DNA of 64,000 bases, taken from positions 62,001 to 126,000 of the forward strand of contig NZ_NRSM01000006.1 of the NCBI RefSeq assembly GCF_016584105.1, in the 5' to 3' direction. Both the position numbers and the translations under genes were made by a program. Within the stretch, counting starts at the first letter, position 1. Each line of letters opens with the position of its first letter. Below, piece by piece: positions 58,401 through 64,000 of the stretch. The stretch comes from Ectothiorhodospira shaposhnikovii (lineage in GTDB: Bacteria > Pseudomonadota > Gammaproteobacteria > Ectothiorhodospirales > Ectothiorhodospiraceae). The notes under the pieces were generated by a model that ran no database searches, was not told where the DNA came from, and was given only the letters and a program-made list of their open reading frames with translations.

Positions 58401-58898
58401 ATGCAGGAAATCACCGCCCAGGGCAGCCACTCCGTGGACGACAATTCCTACACCCTTCGCAACATCACTGACAACGAACTCACCAGTAGCCATCGGGGCT
58501 GGTATCTGGACCTGAACTGGTCCACCGGAGAACGGGTCCTGACCGCCCCCACCTTCCCCACCGGAACGGTACAGGAGCGGGTCCGCTTTGCCACCATGAT
58601 CCCCGACAATGACCCCTGCGGCATCGGGCGGAGAGGCTTCCTTTACGACCTCGACCTGTTCACCGGCGGTCGATTCCACCAGACGGTCTTCGACCTGGAC
58701 CGGGATGGCGAATTCGACGATGCGGATCTGTGGAACAATGGAGATGCCCCCAGCGGGATCAGCCATGGTTGGGGCGAGCAGCGCACCGTCATTTCCGATG
58801 GTCCCATCGACTATATCTACGACGGTGAAGGTCGCAAGATCGACGGTCGGGGTGACCCCAACCGCTTTGGCCGCCAGTCCTGGAGACAACTGAGATGA
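55428..58898 (+). CDS. pilY1: Type IV pilus tip adhesin PilY1 (PilC-like)
   Basis: 1156-aa secreted protein. Signal peptide to about residue 33. A von Willebrand A-like domain has a MIDAS-type DDSGS at residues 57-61 and DLSCRQSFTILMSDGYWNG further on. The C-terminal half is the PilY1 beta-propeller (GANNGMLHAFNADDGKELFAFIPGQLL; VLVSSMGAGGRTVFALDVTDP). A calcium-binding-like DLDRDGEFDDADLW is near the C-terminus. It caps the pilus and is used in adhesion and surface sensing in the family. Ribosome-binding site AGGA before ATG 55428. Confidence 0.95.
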   Translation: MTKHTRPVPLPSRATAFTLACLLAIFAGTPAAANINIANAPLFLTTSVDPNVVFVIDDSGSMQWETMPDDITKKFSTTLARYVMWTFPREHSNIHGGTAQYTNERTVSFNHLNTTAFFRSAHNNTVYYNPAFTYLPWSNPDGTLMANADPEAAPNRPLFPEFGTRNLTIDNTQRAPWINDTNGNSNSISSTWQTFYPALYYHYVGGSVDNRNSYERVEIRSTTGAYVGHGRENRDDCQDKASATCTYDEEIQNFANWYSYHRNRIFASRAGIGAAFAVQPENLRVGYGAINKGSSTIDGQSTSTVVRGVRPFAGADRESFFTQLYERPVPAAGTPLRNALKGVGEYYKRTDSRGPWSTTPGFNGGTDLSCRQSFTILMSDGYWNGSNPNVGNQDGSGNTSWTGPDGQSGGYTVAAPFKDGHDNTLADVAMAYWKQDLRPDLENRVPHSERYPAFWQHMVTYTVGLGVHGNIDPEDAFAAISDPSITIDWPSPHPSDADPEKIDDMLHAAVNSGGDFFSADDPGTFARELTRVLGEVLGRVESSSTSAAASSAVLQEDTRLYRTGFRSGDWSGSFEALELNSDGSPSSKIWDAETELRAMVGSRKIITTNGTGTGIPFTFDALSSDQKAALNTGLDGTQDNLGSARVAWLQGHENAHPSFRSRSESHPARLMGDIINSNPQFVGRTYDGFSRLLGAPGNRDRVRTIYVGANNGMLHAFNADDGKELFAFIPGQLLTAAAGSPSPVNHLMDEDYTHRYYMEGTPLIDEAQIGAGNAWRTVLVSSMGAGGRTVFALDVTDPTAFNTGHVLWEFTDPDLGYNVGQPTIARLSNGTWAAIFGNGYNSNSHKAFLFVVDLKDGSLIRKIDTGVGSGGSPNGLSLPRWTDWPSQSLAAEKAYAGDLLGNMWRFDLSSTDPGQWSAGKLFTATDAGGNPQPITSAPALALARDSDDILVVFGTGSYFRVQDGGAAGNQVQSFYGIIDNNTPVSGRGQLLMQEITAQGSHSVDDNSYTLRNITDNELTSSHRGWYLDLNWSTGERVLTAPTFPTGTVQERVRFATMIPDNDPCGIGRRGFLYDLDLFTGGRFHQTVFDLDRDGEFDDADLWNNGDAPSGISHGWGEQRTVISDGPIDYIYDGEGRKIDGRGDPNRFGRQSWRQLR

Positions 58899-59227
58899 TG
58901 AACAGACTCAACCCGATGAGACCCATCCGAATCCTGAAACGGCTTGGCATGACCGTGGCGGCACTGACCGTGCTGCCGGCGGCCCTGGCCGCGACGGCCT
59001 CCGACGTGGTTTACGTGGGAGTGATCGACGAGGTCAGCATTCAGGGCCGGCAGATCGTCATCAACGCGGAGCCTTACCGGCTGAGCACCAACGTTCAGGT
59101 GCAGAGAAGCAGCGATGCGGTCTCCAGTCAGCTCAAGGCCGGCCAGTATGTTCAGTTTGCCTACACCCAGGTGGGGAACGAACCGACGGTCATCCGTCTG
59201 CTCATCCTTGATCATCCTCCGGAATAA
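58895..59227 (+). CDS. PilY2-like pilus operon protein
   Basis: 110-aa protein with a signal peptide (LTVLPAALAA) and a small beta domain (SDVVYVGVIDEVSIQGRQIVINAEPYRLSTNVQVQRSSDAVSSQLKAGQYVQFAYTQVG) that resembles an OB-like or SH3-like barrel. It overlaps the pilY1 stop by four bases (ATGA). Position and size match pilY2 of Pseudomonas, between pilY1 and pilE. The molecular role is unknown. Confidence 0.8.
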   Translation: MMNRLNPMRPIRILKRLGMTVAALTVLPAALAATASDVVYVGVIDEVSIQGRQIVINAEPYRLSTNVQVQRSSDAVSSQLKAGQYVQFAYTQVGNEPTVIRLLILDHPPE

Positions 59228-59239
59228 CGGGAACATCCC

Positions 59240-59635
59240 ATGACAAAGAAGGATTCACAGCGAGGATTCACCCTGATTGAAGTCATGATCGTGGTGGTGA
59301 TCATCGGGATTCTTGCCACCATCGCCTATCCGGCCTACACCGAACAGGTGCAGAAGACCCGGCGTACAGATGCCACCTCGGCGCTGCTCATGGCCGCCCA
59401 GCAACTGGAGCGGTGTTATACGGTGCAGAACTCCTACGAGAACTGTGCGGTCAGGGCCCAGTCGGATGACGGACACTACGACATCGATGCAGACCTGGAT
59501 GCCACCACCTTTACCCTGACCGCCACCCCGGCCAGCGGCAGCCCTCAGACCAAGGACACGCGGTGTACGGAGTTCACCCTGACCCACACCGGCGCACGCT
59601 CGGCGGAGGGCACGCTGGGGGATGATTGCTGGTAG
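59240..59635 (+). CDS. pilE: Type IV pilus minor pilin PilE
   Basis: 131-aa minor pilin; leader MTKKDSQRG, cleavage before FTLIEVMIVVVIIGILATIAYPAYTEQVQKTRRTDA. The RTDA continuation is typical of PilE/ComP-type minor pilins. Cysteine pairs in ERCYTVQNSYENCAV and DTRCTEF...DDCW. Last gene of the minor pilin operon; a hairpin with T-tract follows. Confidence 0.9.
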   Translation: MTKKDSQRGFTLIEVMIVVVIIGILATIAYPAYTEQVQKTRRTDATSALLMAAQQLERCYTVQNSYENCAVRAQSDDGHYDIDADLDATTFTLTATPASGSPQTKDTRCTEFTLTHTGARSAEGTLGDDCW

Positions 59636-59668
59636 CCCCCCCCAGGCCTGTCCTTTTGGCCATTTCCC

Positions 59669-59704
59669 CTCGCCCTGCCGATGATCGGCAGGGCGAGTTC
59701 GTTT
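59669..59704 (+). terminator. Terminator after pilE
   Basis: Palindrome CTCGCCCTGCCGAT, one central base, ATCGGCAGGGCGAG, followed by TTCGTTT. The central bases form the loop, leaving about an 11-bp GC-rich stem. The T-tract is short. It ends the fimT-pilE operon. The rest of the 300-bp pilE-pilA gap holds the pilA promoter. Confidence 0.8.
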
Positions 59705-59850
59705 CAGGCTTGCCTCGCAGTGACCATTTCTGCGGACAGGTGACAGAAATTGTCACCTCTGTCACAGGGGGATTGAACGCTTTGGGCGCGGCAGGGGCGG
59801 AATTGACCGCTCAGGATTTCAAATCTGCCATCCATCCTGCGATCTGAAAG

Positions 59851-59866
59851 TGGCATGTAGATTGCT
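59851..59866 (+). promoter_or_regulatory. Sigma-54 promoter of pilA
   Basis: TGGCATG-N4-TTGCT with GG at 59852-59853 and GC at 59864-59865, exactly ten bases between (GG-N10-GC). It closely matches the -24/-12 consensus. Transcription would start near 59877, leaving a leader of about 60 nt. pilA genes in Pseudomonas and relatives are sigma-54/PilR dependent; pilSR lie outside this window. Confidence 0.9.
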
Positions 59867-59937
59867 GTATTATCAGGGCATGGAGTCGGATGTGTGGCTT
59901 CCTGGATGACAACCTCGTTGATAAATGGAGATTGATG

Positions 59938-60372
59938 ATGATGAAGGCTCAGAAGGGTTTTACTTTGATTGAACTGATGATCGTTGTGGCGATCATTGGG
60001 ATTTTGGCTGCGATTGCGATTCCTGCTTACAATGATTACACAGCACGTGGCCAAGTCTCTGAGGCAATGAGTCTGGCCGGCGGAGCACGAACCGCAGTAG
60101 CTGAAACGTGGCAATCTACCGGCGACTGGCCTGCAACTAATGCTGCAGCCGGGTTGTCAGACGCTGGAGATATCAATGGTACCTACGTTGAGTCAGTCAC
60201 AATTGGTGCTAACGGCGTTATCACTGCATTAATGCGCAACGCGGCCCCGGTTAATGCAGGAATTCGTGGGGGTACCTTGCGTTTCACCCCAACCGATGAA
60301 ACCGGTTCGGTCTCGTGGGCTTGCTCCAGCACAACCTTGGCTGACAAATTTCTTCCTGCAGCTTGCCGATAA
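59938..60372 (+). CDS. pilA: Type IVa major pilin PilA
   Basis: 144-aa prepilin: leader MMKAQKG, then [44 protein letters not shown]-type helix with Glu5. The C-terminal disulfide loop is [15 protein letters not shown] followed by one Arg. Three consecutive ATGs (59935, 59938, 59941) follow GGAG; 59938 gives a seven-base spacing. Codon use is clearly AT-richer than in the surrounding genes (many TTT, ATT, GCT, GAT codons). Monocistronic, with a sigma-54 promoter before and a terminator after. Confidence 0.95.
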   Translation: MMKAQKGFTLIELMIVVAIIGILAAIAIPAYNDYTARGQVSEAMSLAGGARTAVAETWQSTGDWPATNAAAGLSDAGDINGTYVESVTIGANGVITALMRNAAPVNAGIRGGTLRFTPTDETGSVSWACSSTTLADKFLPAACR

Positions 60373-60420
60373 TCTCGCAGCTACCTCTTAGAAACTATTG
60401 AGGCGTTCTCACTTCGCTTA

Positions 60421-60452
60421 AGACCCCGGCCTCGTGCCGGGGTCTTTTTTTA
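60421..60452 (+). terminator. Rho-independent terminator of pilA
   Basis: 10-bp stem AGACCCCGGC/GCCGGGGTCT with loop CTCGT and a run of seven T ending in TTTTTTTAT. Found 49 bp after the pilA stop. Confidence 0.95.
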
Positions 60453-60600
60453 TCTGAAAAAAACAGAAACTAAAGAGGAAATTAAAGAAATTAAGAAATT
60501 AAAGGACACCCACTTATCGTAAAAACTAAAGGACACCCAAAGAAACCAAAGGACACCCACTTATCGTTGACCTCCCCCGCCCTCTCTGAGATCCTCACCC
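60453..60600. repeat. AT-rich repeat cluster upstream of RAYT (AAAGGACACCC units)
   Basis: Contains AAAGGACACCCACTTATCGT twice in full (60501-60520 and 60548-60567) and a partial unit AAAGGACACCCA at 60528-60539. The stretch before them (60455-60500) is built of A-rich AAATTAAAG-like units. A further exact 20-bp copy is at 63113-63132. This position, just upstream of the transposase start, fits recognition sequences of REP-associated tyrosine transposases. Confidence 0.85.
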
Positions 60601-60601
60601 C

Positions 60602-61720
60602 ATGACCCGACCTCGCTCAGAACTGGTGTCCGTCACCGACACGCCCTGGTATCACGTGGTGTCGCGCTGTGTCCGCCGCGCTTTCCTCTGTGGACAGGAC
60701 CACCACACCGGCCAGAACTTCGAACACCGGCGCGGCTGGATCGAGGCCAGGATTCGGCAACTGGCCGCCGTCTTCGCCATCGATGTGGCTGCCTATGCGG
60801 TGATGAGCAATCATTACCACATCGTGCTTCGGATTGATCAGGGCCGTGCCCAGGGCTGGTCGGATGAGGCGGTGCTGCGCCGCTGGACCGGCGTTTTCTC
60901 CGGGCCTCCGGTGGTGCAACGGTATCTGGACCCACAGATGCGGGACACACTGCACGATGCCGAACTGGCCCAGGCGCGGGAATGGGCGCGCACCTACCGC
61001 GCGCGTCTGGCGGATCTGTCCTGGTTCATGCGGGTGCTCAACGAGACCATCGCTCGCAAGGCCAATGCCGAGGACGGAGTACGGGGGCGGTTCTGGGAAG
61101 GTCGTTTCAAAAGCCAGGCCCTGCTGGACGAACAGGCCATTCTCAGTGCCATGGCCTATGTGGATCTCAACCCCGTCCGGGCCGGGATCGCCGACACGCC
61201 GGAAACCAGCGAGCACACCAGCCTTGAGGCACGCCTGTACCCGGACAGGGCCGAGGCACGCATGCAGTCGGCCTTGGCCATAAGCCCTGCCCAGGGAGAC
61301 GAGACGGTGGCGCACGGGGAGTCCGGGGCCAATATCCCGCACTGGCGCGATGCATTACGTTGCGAGCAAAGGTTGGCGCCCCTTGCCATCGCCCCCCTGA
61401 TGCCCTTTGACGCCACCGGCCGGGAGTCCTGGGCGGTGCCGTTTGCCTGGGCGGATTATCTGGAGCTGGTGGAGATGCTGGGGCGGTGCGTGCATCCCGC
61501 CAAGCGGGGGTACATGCCGGCGCAGACACCGAAGCTGCTGGATCGTCTGGGCATGGACGCAGAGGCCTTCATTGCCCACGGCTCGAACCTGTTGCAGGCT
61601 TTCGGCCATGCCGTGGGCAAACCGGCGAAGCTGGTGGAACATGCGGCCTGCCGTCAGGCGAAATTCCTGCACGGGATGGGCGTGGCCCGGCGGGTGTTTG
61701 AGCGGCGGGCGGTGTTGTAG
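60602..61720 (+). CDS. REP-associated tyrosine transposase (RAYT)
   Basis: 372-aa Y1/HUH transposase-like protein. The HUH motif is in VMSNHYHIVLRID (His71, His73), and the likely catalytic Tyr186 is in LSAMAYVDLNPVRAG. The VDLNPVRAG signature and the RGRFWEGRFKSQALL segment are typical of RAYTs. These proteins process REP-like single-stranded repeats and are usually single copy and non-autonomous. It is longer than typical IS200 TnpA (about 150 aa), with about 180 extra C-terminal residues. The start at ATG 60602 has a weak ribosome-binding site. Repeat copies flank it at 60501-60567 and 63113. Confidence 0.9.
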   Translation: MTRPRSELVSVTDTPWYHVVSRCVRRAFLCGQDHHTGQNFEHRRGWIEARIRQLAAVFAIDVAAYAVMSNHYHIVLRIDQGRAQGWSDEAVLRRWTGVFSGPPVVQRYLDPQMRDTLHDAELAQAREWARTYRARLADLSWFMRVLNETIARKANAEDGVRGRFWEGRFKSQALLDEQAILSAMAYVDLNPVRAGIADTPETSEHTSLEARLYPDRAEARMQSALAISPAQGDETVAHGESGANIPHWRDALRCEQRLAPLAIAPLMPFDATGRESWAVPFAWADYLELVEMLGRCVHPAKRGYMPAQTPKLLDRLGMDAEAFIAHGSNLLQAFGHAVGKPAKLVEHAACRQAKFLHGMGVARRVFERRAVL

Positions 61721-61746
61721 GCTATTTGTCTGCAACAGGAGTGGCC

Positions 61747-62790
61747 ATGACCGATCAAGATCCCACCAGGCCCACGGATCATGACAGCCCGTGGAAGGAT
61801 GCCCTGGAATCCTATTTCGAGGAATTCACCCAGCTGCTGTTCCCGGCAATCCATGCCGGGGTGGACTGGTCGCGGGGATATACCCCCATGGACAAGGAGC
61901 TGCAGCAGATCACGGCGGATGCCGAAAGTGGCCGGCGCCATGCGGACAAGTTGATGAAGGTCCAGGCCCGTGACGGGGCAGAGACCTGGGTGCTGATCCA
62001 TGTTGAGGTTCAGGGTGAGCCGGAAGACGCCTTTGCCGAGCGGATGTACACTTATCAGTATCGTCTGAGGGACCGCTACGGCATCGACGTGGTGAGCCTG
62101 GCGGTGCTGGCGGATACCCGCTCAAGCTTTCGGCCGATGTGCTACCGGTATGCCCGCTGGGGTTGCGAGCTGAGTTTCACCTTCCCCACCGCCAAGCTGA
62201 TCGACTGGGAGGAACGATGGCCGGAGCTGGAGGCGAGCGAGAATGTCTTTGCCCTGGTGGTGATGGCGCAGATCAAGGCCAAGCGACTCAGGCAGGGTGC
62301 CTCGCGCAAGGACACGAAGGTGGCCTTGATCCGGCTGCTCTATGAACGAGGATACCACCGACGGGAAATCATGCGGCTGTTCCACATCATCGACTGGATG
62401 ATCCAGCTGCCAAGAGAACTGGAACCCGAATTTGTTCAGGCGGTCCATGCCATTCAGGAGGAGAGACACATGCCTTATGTGAACACCATTGAGCGCTTGG
62501 CGATTGAGCAGGGAATCAAGCAAGGGCTTGAGCAGGGCCTTGAGCAGGGCCTTGAGCGGGGCCTTGAGCAGGGCCTTGAGCGGGGCCTGGAACGGGGCCT
62601 GGAACGGGGCCGTCACGAAGGAGTCGAAGGCACTTTGCGCAAGTTGATTACCCTGAAGTTTGGCGATCTGCCCGCATGGGCTGATAAACGCTTGGCCTCA
62701 GCCACGGATGCCCAGCTGGACGAGTGGGTCCTGCTGATTCTGTCGGCCGACAGCCTGGACACCTTACTGGTTGAGCCTCCCCACGGCTAA
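61747..62790 (+). CDS. Rpn-family recombination-promoting nuclease / PD-(D/E)XK putative transposase
   Basis: 347-aa protein. The PD-(D/E)XK core has Asp67 and HVEVQG (Glu87, Gln89), typical of the RpnA/YhgA-like group, which cleave DNA and promote RecA-independent recombination. A tract of G-L-E-(Q/R) tetrapeptides (about 260-290) is encoded by a 12-bp repeat, followed by a DUF4351-like C-terminal helical segment (LRKLITLKFGDLPAWADKRLASATDAQLDEWVLLILSADSLD). The last residues and stop lie in the end hairpin of the IS200/IS605-type remnant, so the C-terminus may have been altered by that insertion. Ribosome-binding site GGAG before ATG 61747. Confidence 0.85.
   Translation: MTDQDPTRPTDHDSPWKDALESYFEEFTQLLFPAIHAGVDWSRGYTPMDKELQQITADAESGRRHADKLMKVQARDGAETWVLIHVEVQGEPEDAFAERMYTYQYRLRDRYGIDVVSLAVLADTRSSFRPMCYRYARWGCELSFTFPTAKLIDWEERWPELEASENVFALVVMAQIKAKRLRQGASRKDTKVALIRLLYERGYHRREIMRLFHIIDWMIQLPRELEPEFVQAVHAIQEERHMPYVNTIERLAIEQGIKQGLEQGLEQGLERGLEQGLERGLERGLERGRHEGVEGTLRKLITLKFGDLPAWADKRLASATDAQLDEWVLLILSADSLDTLLVEPPHG
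62524..62611 (+). repeat. 12-bp tandem repeat in the Rpn-family gene
   Basis: About seven copies of a TTGAGCAGGGCC/TTGAGCGGGGCC-type unit, encoding GLEQ/GLER repeats. In-frame period of 12 bp means copy-number change adds or removes four residues without frameshift. Confidence 0.9.
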
Positions 62791-62799
62791 AGCCGGGGG
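62779..62799. mobile_element. IS200/IS605-type right-end hairpin
   Basis: CCCC-A-CGGCT-AA-AGCCG-GGGG forms an imperfect hairpin with one bulged A, followed by GATTC. This matches the end hairpin typical of IS605-group elements, located just past the 3' end of tnpB. It overlaps the stop codon (62788-62790) of the Rpn-family gene. In intact elements this end also holds the guide (omega/re) RNA 3' region. Confidence 0.75.
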
Positions 62800-62812
62800 A
62801 TTCCCGTTCTTG

Positions 62813-63106
62813 CTACGTCACCGCTTTCGCGGTGATTTCGCGTACCGGGTTCAGGGCTGGCTCATGCAGCCCGCCCGCCAAATCCTCAAGATTCAGCGAG
62901 CAGCACAGCCCATGCCAGTCGCGGACATTCATGGCCGCGTTGGCATCGGCGTGCGCCTTGTGTCCACAACGGGTGCAGACGTAGGCATGTTTTTTACGAT
63001 CATTGATCGCACCACAGTGGTGGCAGGTCTTGCTGGTGTAGTGGGGACGGACCTTGTCGATGGCCACACCGGCCTGAACCGCCTTGTAGGCCACGAAGGT
63101 TTCAAG
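62813..63106 (-). pseudogene. 3' fragment of IS200/IS605-family tnpB
   Basis: The C-terminal about 95 residues of TnpB: VAYKAVQAGVAIDKVRPHYTSKTCHHCG, then the second half of the zinc ribbon CTRCG and the RuvC-III region HADANAAMNVRDW. The upstream part (RuvC-I/II, WED, REC) is missing. Homology stops near 63106, where the sequence runs into a copy of the RAYT-associated repeat (63113-63132). A short in-frame extension to 63148 is therefore not tnpB. TnpB is an RNA-guided nuclease; this relic is not functional. Confidence 0.88.
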
Positions 63107-63112
63107 GAAACT

Positions 63113-63132
63113 AAAGGACACCCACTTATCGT
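63113..63132. repeat. Fourth copy of the RAYT-associated repeat
   Basis: AAAGGACACCCACTTATCGT, identical over 20 bp to the units at 60501 and 60548 and preceded by the same GAAACT-like bases. It marks the truncation point of the tnpB relic, suggesting that a repeat-bearing segment inserted or recombined here. Confidence 0.9.
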
Positions 63133-63143
63133 TCCCTCCCGCC

Positions 63144-63217
63144 GTCATTCCCGCGAACGCGGGAATCCAGTCGCGGTTGGAGTGTCCGTCCTGGACTCCC
63201 GCTTTCGCGGGAGTGAC
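63144..63217. repeat. Inverted pair of palindromic repeats (BIME-like)
   Basis: Two hairpins (ATTCCCGCG-AA-CGCGGGAAT at 63147-63166 and ACTCCCGC-TTTC-GCGGGAGT at 63195-63214) lie in opposite orientation within GTC...CCAG and CTGG...GAC borders. One is close to the reverse complement of the other, so the unit is a bacterial interspersed mosaic-like element. Same family as the copies at 12491 and 45278. Confidence 0.85.
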
Positions 63218-63319
63218 GGGGTAGGAGCTGACTTTGAGTCCCGGCCTGTCTGCCCTCGCAGTTTCTGTAGAAATCTCGCTCTACTGGAAATTTGTTGCAC
63301 CTGGTGGCATGGTTTTGCA

Positions 63320-63707
63320 ATGAGACGAGTCTTCAAAACCCGCACCTTCACACGCTCGATGAAAAAGGCCGGGCTAACCGATGCAGCCCTGTGTGCCGCA
63401 GTCGAGGAGATGCGCCAAGGGCTCGTCGATGCTGACCTGGGTGGCGATGTTGTGAAGAAGCGCGTCGCGCTGCCTGGTCAGGGCAAGCGTGGCGGTGCCA
63501 GAACCCATCGTGGCTACGAAAATAGCGGGGCGCTGGTTCTTCCTCTATGGCTTCAGCAAGAACGAGCGATCCAACATCGACAAGGACGAACTGCGGGTAC
63601 TCCAGGAGGTGGCAAGGGAGCTGCTTGGTTTTGATGATCGGCAACTGGCTATTGCGCTGGCTGCCGGTGAAATTGTGGAGATATGTGATGGCGACGACAA
63701 AGCGTAA
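63320..63707 (+). pseudogene. RelE/HigB-type toxin, apparently frameshifted
   Basis: The first part (MRRVFKTRTFTRSMKKAGLTDAALCAAVEEMRQGLVDADLGGDVVKKRVALPGQGKRGGAR-type, to about 63502) is a type II RelE-superfamily toxin start. The family continuation IVATKIAGRWFFLYGFSKNERSNIDKDELRVLQEVA lies one frame over, from about 63505 to the stop at 63705-63707. Deleting one C from ACCC at 63503-63506 joins the halves into about 128 residues. As read, the first frame runs on to 63634 with unrelated sequence. The toxin is thus probably inactive, or the sequence has an error. The antitoxin gene overlaps its 3' end by 20 bp. Confidence 0.85.
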
Positions 63708-64000
63708 CAGCCGAATTCTGGACGAGATGCACGAGACAGCACGTGGGCTTCATGGCGCAGGTCTGATCAGCAAGCGTCGCATGGGCGAGTTCGAGGCGCT
63801 GTGCAATCTCGATGTGCACGAAATATCGCCGCAGCAGATCAAGGCGCTGCGTGAACAGGCGCACGTCAGCCAGGCAGTTTTTGCCGCTGTGCTGAACACC
63901 AGCCTTTCCACGGTTCAGAAGTGGGAAGTTGGAGACAAGAAGCCGAGTGGGCCGTCGCTCAAACTGTTGAACCTGATCGAGCGCAAAGGATTGGAAGCGG
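63688..64000 (+). CDS. XRE/HigA-type antitoxin, cut by the window edge
   Basis: At least 104 residues (MATTKRNSRILDEMHETARGLHGAGLISKRRMGEFEAL...). The C-terminal helix-turn-helix domain is visible: ISPQQIKALREQAHVSQAVFAAVLNTSLSTVQKWEVGDKKPSGPSLKLLNLIE. The toxin-first, antitoxin-second order matches the HigBA type and related RelE-XRE pairs. GGAG is seven bases before ATG 63688. It is nearly complete; only the last residues are missing. Confidence 0.9.
   Translation, partial: MATTKRNSRILDEMHETARGLHGAGLISKRRMGEFEALCNLDVHEISPQQIKALREQAHVSQAVFAAVLNTSLSTVQKWEVGDKKPSGPSLKLLNLIERKGLEA

Noticed and set aside
60501-60567. CRISPR-like array from three AAAGGACACCC units
   Set aside because: Units are only partly conserved, spacers are 7-8 bases, there are no cas genes, and a fourth copy lies 2.5 kb away. 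It fits transposase-associated repeats instead.
62771-63319. Plus-strand open frame leading into the toxin
   Set aside because: It runs through the IS end, the tnpB relic antisense and the repeats without homology; the toxin begins at the ATG at 63320.

Overview
The window is chromosomal DNA of a high-GC gammaproteobacterium. The gene set fits an aerobic or microaerobic, piliated member of the Chromatiales/Ectothiorhodospiraceae type: cbb3 oxidase, Pseudomonas-type type IVa pili, UbiT, RimO, ArgA, AmgK/MurU, BioC/BioH and type-2 malate dehydrogenase. The genus is not determined. Most of the window is densely packed housekeeping sequence with many 1-13 nt start/stop overlaps. No rRNA, tRNA or CRISPR array was seen.

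Layout. 1-9.9 kb: a RimK-like ATP-grasp gene (cut by the window edge) with a GNAT/C39-peptidase fusion, argA, a DksA-family gene, an O-methyltransferase, cpdA, glgX, amgK-murU (cell-wall sugar recycling) and ubiT. 9.9-17.1 kb: a secreted nuclease, rpmE, rimO, mdh, a DUF6489 gene, a 5'-3' exonuclease, a DUF1007/NicO metal-transport pair with a frameshift, and rluE. 17.3-27.7 kb: slt, then two M16 peptidases, rsmD and a fructosamine-kinase-like gene in one coupled operon; ftsY-ftsE-ftsX; and rpoH with a perfect CIRCE operator upstream. 27.8-36.3 kb: the complete cytochrome cbb3 oxidase operon ccoNOQP-ccoGHIS, ending in an extra 56-codon membrane-protein ORF. 36.5-45.1 kb: bioH-bioC, plsY, tsaD divergent from rpsU-yqeY, hemE, an unrecognised conserved-looking gene and a class A PBP (mrcA).

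45.4-60.4 kb is a type IVa pilus region. pilMNOPQ encode the alignment complex and secretin. They are followed by a large Ig-like-repeat lipoprotein with a strong terminator, then the minor pilin/adhesin operon fimT-pilVWX-pilY1-pilY2-pilE, then a monocistronic major pilin pilA with a sigma-54 promoter, atypical base composition and its own terminator.

60.4-64.0 kb is an accessory segment. It holds a REP-associated tyrosine transposase flanked by copies of a 20-bp repeat, an Rpn-family nuclease with a slippage-prone 12-bp repeat, the 3' relic of an IS200/IS605 tnpB with its end hairpin, an inverted pair of palindromic repeats, and a RelE/HigB-type toxin (apparently frameshifted) with an intact XRE antitoxin running off the window.

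The most interesting points are HrcA/CIRCE control of rpoH, the translationally coupled mini-ORF at the end of the cco operon, the GNAT-C39/RimK pair, the Ig-repeat lipoprotein inside the pilus cluster, and the layered mobile segment beside pilA.
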